Positions 1 to 5,341 of a stretch of DNA of 6,048 nucleotides are shown one piece after another. The notes under the pieces are model-generated. The model was not told the DNA's origin and ran no database searches. It saw only the letters and a program-made list of their open reading frames with translations. How positions within the stretch are numbered: position 1 is the first letter of the stretch; each line of letters opens with the position of its first letter. The stretch spans positions 1 through 6,048 of the forward strand of contig JAHJRJ010000136.1 in the NCBI GenBank assembly GCA_018830765.1, in the 5' to 3' direction. Source of the DNA: Bacteroidota bacterium. Its GTDB lineage: Bacteria > Bacteroidota > Ignavibacteria > UBA10030 > BY39. The position numbers and the translations under genes are program-made.

Positions 1-319
1 ATTTCCGACAATTATTGGTGAAGGCGTTACTGTCGGTCACGGCGTAATTATACACGCAGCCACTGTTAACGATTATTGTTTAATCGGAATGGGTTCGAGA
101 ATTCTTGACGGTGCAGAAATCGGTAAATATTCGTTGGTTGCCGCTGGTTCTGTCGTGTTACAAAATGTAAGAATTCCCGAAGGAGTGCTCGTTGCCGGAA
201 TGCCCGCAAAAATTTTACGTCCACTAACCGACAATGAACGCAAAGCATTAATAGAATCGGCGAACAACTATGTAAATTATGCTAGATCGTTTCAGCATTT
301 AATCATAGAGAGAAAATAA
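1..319 (+). CDS. Gamma-carbonic-anhydrase-like (YrdA family) hexapeptide-repeat protein, 3' part
   Basis: Only the C-terminal part (about 105 residues) is present, read from base 2 to the TAA at 317-319; the 5' end lies outside the window. It shows the isoleucine/valine/glycine-rich hexapeptide repeats of a left-handed beta-helix. In VGHGVIIHAATV the two His (codons 38-40 and 53-55) are five residues apart, like the second and third zinc ligands of gamma carbonic anhydrases. The first ligand would lie upstream and cannot be checked. The tail (GMPAKILRPLT, then SANNYVNYARSF) resembles the C-terminal helix of E. coli YrdA. Family members form trimers with metal sites at subunit interfaces; some are carbonic anhydrases, and for YrdA-type proteins the substrate is unsettled. 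The internal ATG at 89 is not the start, because the reading frame and the fold continue upstream. The stop overlaps the next ATG by one base, so the two genes are probably cotranscribed and coupled. Confidence 0.9.
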   Translation, partial: FPTIIGEGVTVGHGVIIHAATVNDYCLIGMGSRILDGAEIGKYSLVAAGSVVLQNVRIPEGVLVAGMPAKILRPLTDNERKALIESANNYVNYARSFQHLIIERK

Positions 320-1221
320 TGAAAATAATATTTTGGGGGACGAGAGGGTCTATCCCGACACCGGGTGAAACGACGGTGAAGTACGGCGGAAACACACCGT
401 GCGTCGAACTGCGATTTGATGACGATAATTTTATTATACTTGATGCAGGCACTGGAATCCGTAATTTAGGCGAAAAAATAATTGAGTCGGGCAGCTCGAT
501 TAATACATACGTTCTAATTTCACATCCGCACTGGGATCACATACAAGGATTCCCATTCTTTAAACCGGCGTTCATATCCGGAAATGAAATTACAATTGTC
601 TGTGCTGAGTTCGACGGTATATCTCTCCCTCAAATGATATCTGACCAAATGAATAAAGCGTATTTTCCCATACAACTTAATGAATTGAAGGCAAATATTA
701 ATTTTAAGAGTGTTCGAGAAGAAGAGTTCGATGTGTTCGGTGCAAATGTTAAAACCTTGTTTCTTAATCATCCCTTATTTGCAATTGGATACAGGATAAC
801 TTATCGCAACAAATCCATTACATATATCTCGGACAATGAACCTTTCGACAGATATGTAGCTCAAACAATCAAAAATGTCCATACTGAAATTATAAAAAAG
901 TATTTGGAATACAAAAATGAACCTAATCAACATCTGTTCGATTTCGTTATGGGATCGGATATTTTGATTTACGATTCTACATACACACCTGAAGAGTATA
1001 TCGATAGAGTTGGTTGGGGACATTCACACTATCTGTTTTCACTGAAAGTAGCTGCTGAAGGAAATGTAAAAAATTTGGTACTTTTTCATCACGACCCTTC
1101 TCACAACGATGCAAAAATCGATGAAATATACAGTAAGTGCCTTAAAGAAATAAAAAACAGGAATTATAAATTTCTCTGCCATCCGGCTTACGAAGGTTTC
1201 GTGATGAACTTAAACACTTGA
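319..1221 (+). CDS. MBL-fold metallohydrolase (PhnP / RNase Z / cyclic-nucleotide phosphodiesterase-like class)
   Basis: This is a complete 300-residue protein of the metallo-beta-lactamase fold, with no signal peptide or membrane segment, so it is probably cytoplasmic. The N-terminus MKIIFWGTRGSIPTPG followed by KYGGNTPCVEL is typical of a PhnP/RNase Z-like subgroup. The metal site looks complete: H69, H71, D73 and H74 in SHPHWDHIQG, H151 in LNHP, D219 in IYDSTY and a His at 258/259 in LFHHDPSH. GWGHSH (233-237) is another typical block of this subgroup. Members hydrolyse phosphodiester or related bonds in nucleotides or RNA; the real substrate cannot be told from sequence, and the cyclic-phosphodiesterase label given to some relatives is only a guess here. 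The start is ATG 319, in a TAATG overlap with the upstream gene, with a purine-rich AGAGAG just before it. The stop TGA lies inside the -35 box of the next promoter. Confidence 0.9.
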   Translation: MKIIFWGTRGSIPTPGETTVKYGGNTPCVELRFDDDNFIILDAGTGIRNLGEKIIESGSSINTYVLISHPHWDHIQGFPFFKPAFISGNEITIVCAEFDGISLPQMISDQMNKAYFPIQLNELKANINFKSVREEEFDVFGANVKTLFLNHPLFAIGYRITYRNKSITYISDNEPFDRYVAQTIKNVHTEIIKKYLEYKNEPNQHLFDFVMGSDILIYDSTYTPEEYIDRVGWGHSHYLFSLKVAAEGNVKNLVLFHHDPSHNDAKIDEIYSKCLKEIKNRNYKFLCHPAYEGFVMNLNT

Positions 1222-1246
1222 CAATAAAACTTGAAGATTGTATATT
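1218..1246 (+). promoter_or_regulatory. Promoter of the cold-shock gene
   Basis: TTGACA at 1218-1223 and TATATT at 1241-1246 are separated by exactly 17 bp, a near-consensus housekeeping promoter. TATATTTG at 1241-1248 also fits TAnnTTTG, the -7 element known from Bacteroidota. Transcription would start near 1253, giving a leader of about 180 nt before the cold-shock start codon. The -35 box includes the stop codon (1219-1221) of the upstream hydrolase gene. This is predicted from sequence only. Confidence 0.7.
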
Positions 1247-1252
1247 TGATAC

Positions 1253-1431
1253 GGTTTGCTGTGTGACCTAGGGGAACGATACATTGTATACTTGCTGGAA
1301 GTAAATACGTAAATTAAGATAGATTAATACTTAGACATCATTGTTTATGTGACCGAGAAATTAATTAATAAGTCGTCTAAGTATCAATTCGGTTACAGAA
1401 AATGGTGGTTTATATTTAAAGCGGGGGCTTT
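1253..1431 (+). promoter_or_regulatory. Long structured 5' leader of the cold-shock mRNA (candidate RNA thermosensor)
   Basis: This 179-nt gap carries no convincing ORF but has several complementary segments. Stem I pairs 1286-1293 with 1299-1308 (8 bp, two-base bulge at 1304-1305, loop GCTGG). Stem A pairs ATACTTAGAC (1327-1336) with GTCTAAGTAT (1375-1384), a perfect 10 bp. Stem B pairs TGTGACCGA (1348-1356) with TCGGTTACA (1389-1397), 9 bp including one G-U. Because B starts inside the loop of A and ends beyond it, A and B either form a pseudoknot or exclude one another. A last hairpin covers the ribosome-binding site. E. coli cspA has a structured leader of similar length that changes fold with temperature and controls translation. 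By analogy this leader may do the same, but no sequence motif is shared that I can see. Confidence 0.55.
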
Positions 1432-1432
1432 A
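1417..1432 (+). promoter_or_regulatory. Hairpin holding the ribosome-binding site of the cold-shock gene
   Basis: TAAAGC (1417-1422) and GCTTTA (1427-1432) are perfect 6-bp inverted repeats around a loop of four G (1423-1426). The G run at 1423-1427 is the only Shine-Dalgarno-like sequence before the ATG at 1432. Its core sits in the loop, and the A of the start codon is the last paired base. Spacing from the G run to the ATG is only 4 nt, shorter than usual. A helix this short would be marginally stable, as expected if temperature or a protein melts it. Confidence 0.5.
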
Positions 1433-1638
1433 TGTCACGTGGTAAAGTTAAGTGGTTTGATGTAAAAAAGGGTTACGGTTTTATTGAGTGGGAAAAAGGC
1501 AAAGACGTTTTTATCCACTACACTGAAATTCAAACTAATTCAGAGTTTAAAAAAGTTAACGAAGGCGATATAGTAGAGTTTGAACTTATCGAAGGTAACA
1601 AGGGACTACAAGCTAAGAAAGTCATCATCCTTAAATAG
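1432..1638 (+). CDS. Cold-shock domain protein (CspA family)
   Basis: This complete 68-residue protein has the usual length of a single cold-shock domain (about 65-70). It is a small five-stranded OB-fold that binds single-stranded RNA and DNA and can melt RNA secondary structure, supporting translation and transcript turnover. It opens with MSRGKVKWFD. RNP1 is KGYGFIEW (13-20) and RNP2 is VFIHY (26-30). The aromatic residues W9, F10, Y15, F17, F27 and Y30 form the expected nucleic-acid-binding face. The residues after RNP2 read TEIQTNSEFKKVNEGD, then VEFELIEGNKGLQAKKV, as in the family. The start ATG is fixed by the conserved N-terminus. The gene stands alone between its own promoter and terminator. 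Paralogues can be cold-induced or constitutive; the long structured leader argues for regulated translation. Which Csp paralogue it corresponds to cannot be decided. Confidence 0.95.
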   Translation: MSRGKVKWFDVKKGYGFIEWEKGKDVFIHYTEIQTNSEFKKVNEGDIVEFELIEGNKGLQAKKVIILK

Positions 1639-1664
1639 CTTTTTAGTCGAAAATTATTGATTTT

Positions 1665-1704
1665 ACCCCGAAGGTACTTTATTTCAGTTCCTTACGGGGT
1701 TTTT
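1665..1704 (+). terminator. Rho-independent terminator after the cold-shock gene
   Basis: ACCCCG (1665-1670) pairs with CGGGGT (1695-1700). Past a one-base bulge (A1694), AAGG (1671-1674) pairs with CCTT (1690-1693). After one T-T mismatch, ACT (1676-1678) can pair with AGT (1686-1688). Five T follow at 1700-1704. The GC-rich base, U tract and position 26 nt after the stop codon make this a strong intrinsic terminator. It separates the cold-shock gene from the ybeY operon. Confidence 0.9.
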
Positions 1705-1714
1705 GTTGAGATTT

Positions 1715-1720
1715 TATAAT
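1715..1720 (+). promoter_or_regulatory. Possible -10 box for the ybeY-topA operon
   Basis: A perfect TATAAT lies just after the terminator and ends 7 nt before the ATG at 1727, so transcription would start at or next to the start codon and give a leaderless mRNA. There is no good -35 box at 17 bp (TTACGG at 1692-1697). TATAAT occurs easily by chance in such AT-rich DNA, so this is a weak call. The other option is read-through of the cold-shock terminator. Confidence 0.25.
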
Positions 1721-1726
1721 AATAAT

Positions 1727-2209
1727 ATGAAAAGTAGAATTAAGAACTTTTATACATTTGAAAAATCGGGTTTTCAAAAGCTGGCAAAAATCCTGAACGC
1801 TAAGCCGGTCAAGATGGATAATAATTACCGGTTTGAAATCATTAACAAACAGGAAAACAGAAAGCTTGCGCTAGAGATTTACTGCGATATAATGATTGGG
1901 AATAAGAAAGGAAATTTAATTTCCATCTACACGCATAATGCACATCTCCAACTCCATTTTTGTTCGGGGTTCGTTGCGAGTGATTTATTAGAAGAAGTAA
2001 CTTTTATTGGCGAGACCAACGGCAAGCTTTCAGGGCTAATCGTCGAACGCTCAGCCGGTTGTTCATTATATGCGAACGTTGATAAAAAAATTCTATCTGG
2101 TGATTTTACTAACCTTGGTCCTGAAGTTATGCTCTCGGGTATCGCACTCTCGTTGACGGAAAGTATACTTCTATCTAATTCGAGTAAAAAAGGTAACAAA
2201 AAGGTTTGA
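1727..2209 (+). CDS. Uncharacterised 160-residue protein at the head of the ybeY operon
   Basis: I do not recognise this family. The protein is soluble, without signal peptide or membrane helices. The N-terminal 60 residues are basic and mixed. The better-structured part starts with NLISIYTHNAHLQLHF and includes a His/Cys-rich patch (H70, H73, H77, C79). It continues with glycine-containing beta-like segments (VTFIGETNGKLSGLIVE, 91-107) and SAGCSLYANVD (109-119, with C112), and ends in a helix-like segment, PEVMLSGIALSLTESILL (132-149). The last dozen residues are polar and lysine-rich. ATG 1727 is preferred to the in-frame TTG at 1703, which lies in the terminator U tract. No clear Shine-Dalgarno sequence precedes it. 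Its stop TGA overlaps the TTG start of ybeY (TTGA), so translation is probably coupled. Codon use resembles its neighbours. A role near rRNA maturation or DNA topology can only be guessed from position. Confidence 0.8.
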   Translation: MKSRIKNFYTFEKSGFQKLAKILNAKPVKMDNNYRFEIINKQENRKLALEIYCDIMIGNKKGNLISIYTHNAHLQLHFCSGFVASDLLEEVTFIGETNGKLSGLIVERSAGCSLYANVDKKILSGDFTNLGPEVMLSGIALSLTESILLSNSSKKGNKKV

Positions 2210-2625
2210 TTAACGTAATAAACACAAATCATCAGCGTATAATTAGCCGACGTGAAACTATTTCATTGATCACTTGTGTTTTAAAAAGAGAAGACACCGA
2301 AGAAAGCGAATTAAATTTGATTTTTGTAGACGATAACTATATAAAGAAATTAAACACAACCTACTTAAAACATCGTTGGGTTACCGATGTAATCAGCTTT
2401 CCTTTAAATCAAGGCACTCCGGTAGAAGGCGAAATTTATATTTGCACTAATCAAGCGAAACGACAAGCAAAAGAGTCCCAGACATCTTACAAAGAAGAAG
2501 TAAGAAGATTAATTATTCACGGTGTCTTACATCTAATTGGTCATACCGATAGATCAAAGAAATCACGTGAGATTATGAGAAACTTGGAAGACAAGTATTT
2601 GAAAATATGCAAGAACGAATTATAG
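2206..2625 (+). CDS. ybeY: YbeY, endoribonuclease for rRNA maturation and ribosome quality control
   Basis: YbeY is a single-strand-specific, metal-dependent endoribonuclease needed for 16S rRNA 3'-end maturation and, in E. coli, for decay of defective 70S ribosomes with RNase R. This 139-residue copy is slightly shorter than the E. coli protein (155). Family blocks are clear: LNLIFVDDNYIKKLN (36-50), then a TDVISFP block (60-66), EGEIYI (74-79), AKRQA (84-88) and the metal motif HGVLHLIGHTD (105-115). The ligands are H105, H109 and, in third place, D115 instead of the His of proteobacterial YbeY; Asp at this place is known from Bacteroidota-type members. The start is TTG 2206, the only start-like codon upstream of the conserved region. 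It overlaps the previous stop, and a possible AAGG at 2190-2193 lies 12 nt before it. The 3' end overlaps smg by 19 bases, so coupled translation is likely. Confidence 0.93.
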   Translation: MINVINTNHQRIISRRETISLITCVLKREDTEESELNLIFVDDNYIKKLNTTYLKHRWVTDVISFPLNQGTPVEGEIYICTNQAKRQAKESQTSYKEEVRRLIIHGVLHLIGHTDRSKKSREIMRNLEDKYLKICKNEL

Positions 2626-3062
2626 AAATAATAGTCCACATCTTAAACGAGATAAAAACGACGAATAAAAAACTTCAAGATGTCAGTGTTGAAAATTTGG
2701 AGAAGTTAGGTTATACGAATTCCGAAATGAATGCCGCATTCAGTTGGCTTTTCGATAAATTTTATTTGAGTAAATATAATCCTGCTAAATTGGATATTGA
2801 AACTTCTGGTTCACGGCGTATTCTACACGAAGTAGAAAAAATGGCAATCTCTCCTGAAGCTTTCGGTTATCTGATTCAACTCAGAGAATTAAGCATAATT
2901 TCAGATGTTGATGTAGAGCTGATCATCGAGAGAATAATGTTAACAACAACTCATACAATCGAAATTGAAGAGATGAAAGATATCGTATTTTCCGTAATAT
3001 TCGGGTCAGAGGACCACATTTTCGGAAGATTCTCAACTTATGACGACGAAAATATTAATTAG
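2607..3062 (+). CDS. smg: Smg / DUF494 family protein
   Basis: This 151-residue all-helical protein matches the Smg (DUF494) family, which is close to E. coli Smg in length (157). Shared features are the N-terminal helix ERIIEIIVHILNEI, the segment LEKLGYTNSEMNAAFSWL (31-48), the central RILHEVEKMAISPEAFGYL (71-89), and the stretch around LIIERIM and IEIEEMKDIVFSVIFG (118-133). The molecular function is not established. Smg genes are often found beside dprA and topA or topA-like zinc-ribbon genes, suggesting a role linked to DNA handling, and the topA neighbour here fits that. The ATG at 2607 lies inside the end of ybeY. The nearest purine-rich stretch, GGAAG at 2586-2590, is too far for a good ribosome-binding site, so re-initiation after ybeY is the likely way it is translated. 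topA starts 13 nt after its stop. Confidence 0.85.
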   Translation: MQERIIEIIVHILNEIKTTNKKLQDVSVENLEKLGYTNSEMNAAFSWLFDKFYLSKYNPAKLDIETSGSRRILHEVEKMAISPEAFGYLIQLRELSIISDVDVELIIERIMLTTTHTIEIEEMKDIVFSVIFGSEDHIFGRFSTYDDENIN

Positions 3063-3075
3063 AACGGATATTGAA

Positions 3076-5334
3076 ATGCAAAAATCACTTATTATAGTTG
3101 AATCACCCTCGAAAGCCAAGACAGTTAAAAAATATTTGGGTAAAGATTACTTCGTAGAGGCGTCTGTCGGTCATATTAAAAATCTTCCAAAGAGTAAAAT
3201 ATCCGTAGATATAGAAGCCGGTTATGTCCCAACCTTTGAGCTTATCAAGGGGAAAGAAGAAATTGTTAAGAAATTGTGCGACATAAGTTCAAGAACCGAT
3301 AAAATATTTATCGCTACCGACCCTGATCGCGAAGGCGAAGCTATTGCATACGATATCGCAGAAGAAATCGAGAAGAAAAACGGTAACATCTACCGAGTTT
3401 TATTTCTCGAAATAACTCAGTGGGGTATCACGAAAGCTATGGAAAACCCCAAAAAAATTGACCGGCATTTAGTCGATTCTCAGCGTGCCCGTAGGGTAAT
3501 GGATAGAATCGTTGGCTACAAAATAAGCCCGTTCATCTGGAAAACAGTTTATTACGGATTGTCGGCTGGAAGAGTGCAATCGGTTGCATTAAGGTTGATT
3601 TGTGAGCGTGAAGACGATATCCAACAATTTGTTAAAGTAGAATATTGGTCGATAACAGGTGAATTTAAAACGGCGAAGAGTGAACCGTTCTTTGCAAAAC
3701 TTGTCCAAGTGGAGAAGAAAGACCCCAGAATTCCTGACGAAGTAACTGCTAACGGATACGTCAGCAACATCAAAAATTATTCGTATGCGATATCTAATGT
3801 TCAGAAAAAAGTTGTCAAACGTAATCCACCTCCACCATTTATTACGAGCACTCTTCAACAAGAGGCGGCAGCTCGGTTAGGTTTTCCTGCAAAGAAAACA
3901 ATGTCGCTTGCACAAAAACTATACGAAGGTATTGAGATCGGAGAAGATGGACTTGTCGGTTTAATCACGTATATGCGTACTGATTCAACCCGTTTAAGTA
4001 AAGATTCCATAGATGCGGTCAGAAATTTTATCTACGAAAATTACGGCGGCGATTATCTACCAAAAGAACCGCGTGAGTTTAAAAAAGGAAAATCAACCCA
4101 AGATGCTCACGAAGCCATACGGCCCACAACGATAAAATACAATCCTAAAGCGATTAAAAAATACTTCGACAAAAAAGAATTGTTCGACTTGTACGAATTG
4201 ATATGGAATCGTTTTATTGCTTGTCAGATGGCACCAGCAGAATTTGATCAGATGACAGTCGAAATTAGCGGCGGGGAATATTTGTTTCGTGCGACAGGCA
4301 CTTCGCCCAAATTCCGCGGCTTCTTACAAGTTTACGATGACATTAAGGAAGAGAACGGTACAAACGGAGATGGCGACCCGACCTCGAAAATTCCATCTCA
4401 TCTGCATATCGGAGAGTCGGCTTCATTACTTGATGTAATACCGCGGCAACATTTTACCAAACCACCCGGACGTTACACTGAAAGCAGTTTAGTGAAGGAC
4501 CTCGAAGCATATGGAATCGGCAGGCCGAGCACCTACGCACAAATCGTCAGTACGATTATCGATAGAAAGTACGTCGAGCAGACCGATAAAAAACTCTATG
4601 CACTCCCGCTCGGAATGACTGTTAACCGTCTGCTAACTCAAAATTTCCCTGAAATTTTTAACGTAAAGTTTACCGCCCAAATGGAGGAGGAGTTAGATAC
4701 GATTGCATCGGGTAAACGGACTTACAAAAAAGTGATGGACGATTTTTATCACCCGTTTATACACGCGTTAGAAAAAGTTGATAAAAAGACAAGCGAAATA
4801 AAGAAGACGATGGTGGAAGCCACAGATGAAAGTTGCGAACTTTGCGGAAAATCGATGGTTATCAAATGGGGAAGGAACGGTCGTTTTAAAGCTTGCACGG
4901 GATACCCGGCCTGTAAAAATACAAAACCGTTAGACGAGGATGTTACAAGACACGAGCACCTTGAAAATTTAAAATGCGAAAAGTGCGGCGGCGATATGAT
5001 TATGCGCAGCAGCCGTTTCGGTTCTTTCCTCGGATGTTCAAACTATCCGAATTGCACGAACACCCAACCGATCTCGATGGCTATGAAGTGTCCTAAATGT
5101 AAAGAAGGCAATACAATAGAAAGACAAACAAAACGAAAACGTATTTTCTACGGCTGTTCCCGGTATCCTGAATGTGATTTTGCTTCGTGGGCGAAACCGA
5201 TCGACCAAGCATGCGAAGTGTGTAGTTCATCATACATGGTTGAAAAAAGTTCACAAAAACTTGGGACTTATTTAGAGTGCCCAAACTGCAAAGCTAAAGT
5301 TAACCCAATTCAACAAGAAGCCGAGGCGGTATAA
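3076..5334 (+). CDS. topA: DNA topoisomerase I (type IA) with four C-terminal zinc ribbons
   Basis: Type IA topoisomerase relaxes negatively supercoiled DNA by passing strands through a transient 5'-phosphotyrosine break. From ATG 3076 it is 752 residues, a common length for non-enterobacterial TopA. The Toprim domain starts at the N-terminus: SLIIVESPSKAKT with E9, and TDPDREGEAI with D82, D84 and E86 for Mg2+. SAGRVQSVALRL (163-174) follows. The catalytic tyrosine is Y299 in GLITYMRTDSTRLS, with R301 beside it. DAHEAIRP and YGIGRPSTYA are further family blocks. The C-terminus has four Cys4 ribbons: C587/590/607/613, C634/637/654/660, C672/675/694/700 and C713/716/735/738. The start is set by the family N-terminus; an upstream in-frame ATG at 3040 would add 12 residues with no family support. 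GGA at 3066-3068 is a weak Shine-Dalgarno at good distance. It follows smg by 13 nt and precedes the recombinase by 7 nt. Confidence 0.98.
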   Translation: MQKSLIIVESPSKAKTVKKYLGKDYFVEASVGHIKNLPKSKISVDIEAGYVPTFELIKGKEEIVKKLCDISSRTDKIFIATDPDREGEAIAYDIAEEIEKKNGNIYRVLFLEITQWGITKAMENPKKIDRHLVDSQRARRVMDRIVGYKISPFIWKTVYYGLSAGRVQSVALRLICEREDDIQQFVKVEYWSITGEFKTAKSEPFFAKLVQVEKKDPRIPDEVTANGYVSNIKNYSYAISNVQKKVVKRNPPPPFITSTLQQEAAARLGFPAKKTMSLAQKLYEGIEIGEDGLVGLITYMRTDSTRLSKDSIDAVRNFIYENYGGDYLPKEPREFKKGKSTQDAHEAIRPTTIKYNPKAIKKYFDKKELFDLYELIWNRFIACQMAPAEFDQMTVEISGGEYLFRATGTSPKFRGFLQVYDDIKEENGTNGDGDPTSKIPSHLHIGESASLLDVIPRQHFTKPPGRYTESSLVKDLEAYGIGRPSTYAQIVSTIIDRKYVEQTDKKLYALPLGMTVNRLLTQNFPEIFNVKFTAQMEEELDTIASGKRTYKKVMDDFYHPFIHALEKVDKKTSEIKKTMVEATDESCELCGKSMVIKWGRNGRFKACTGYPACKNTKPLDEDVTRHEHLENLKCEKCGGDMIMRSSRFGSFLGCSNYPNCTNTQPISMAMKCPKCKEGNTIERQTKRKRIFYGCSRYPECDFASWAKPIDQACEVCSSSYMVEKSSQKLGTYLECPNCKAKVNPIQQEAEAV

Positions 5335-5341
5335 AAATTTA

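Noticed and set aside
66..267. Two - strand open frames over the first gene
   Set aside because: They are shadows of the hexapeptide-repeat gene in other frames, without start signals or family features.
1361..1368. TTAATTAA palindrome, also CCTAGG at 1267-1272
   Set aside because: Short AT-rich or six-base palindromes occur often by chance; no operator spacing or repeats support a binding site.
1402..1419. Five-codon ORF (ATG GTG GTT TAT ATT TAA) upstream of the cold-shock start, in the same frame
   Set aside because: It has no ribosome-binding site and this length is common by chance. Not annotated as a leader peptide, though its stop codon overlaps the start-site hairpin.
1434..1438. GTCAC at cold-shock codons 1-3 is complementary to GTGAC at 1263-1267 and 1349-1353
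   Set aside because: Only five bases, expected by chance, so not put forward as a control of translation.
1703..1726. TTG start at 1703 for the unknown protein
   Set aside because: It sits in the U tract of the terminator with no ribosome-binding site; ATG 1727 is the better start.
1927..2232. 101-codon open frame on the - strand
   Set aside because: It is antisense to the unknown protein and the ybeY start, has low-complexity translation and no family resemblance. The + frame has uninterrupted coupling to ybeY.
3040..3075. Upstream in-frame ATG for topA at 3040
   Set aside because: It would add 12 residues before the conserved TopA N-terminus and overlap smg by 23 bases. GGAAG at 3024-3028 could serve as Shine-Dalgarno, so it is possible, but the family start favours 3076.
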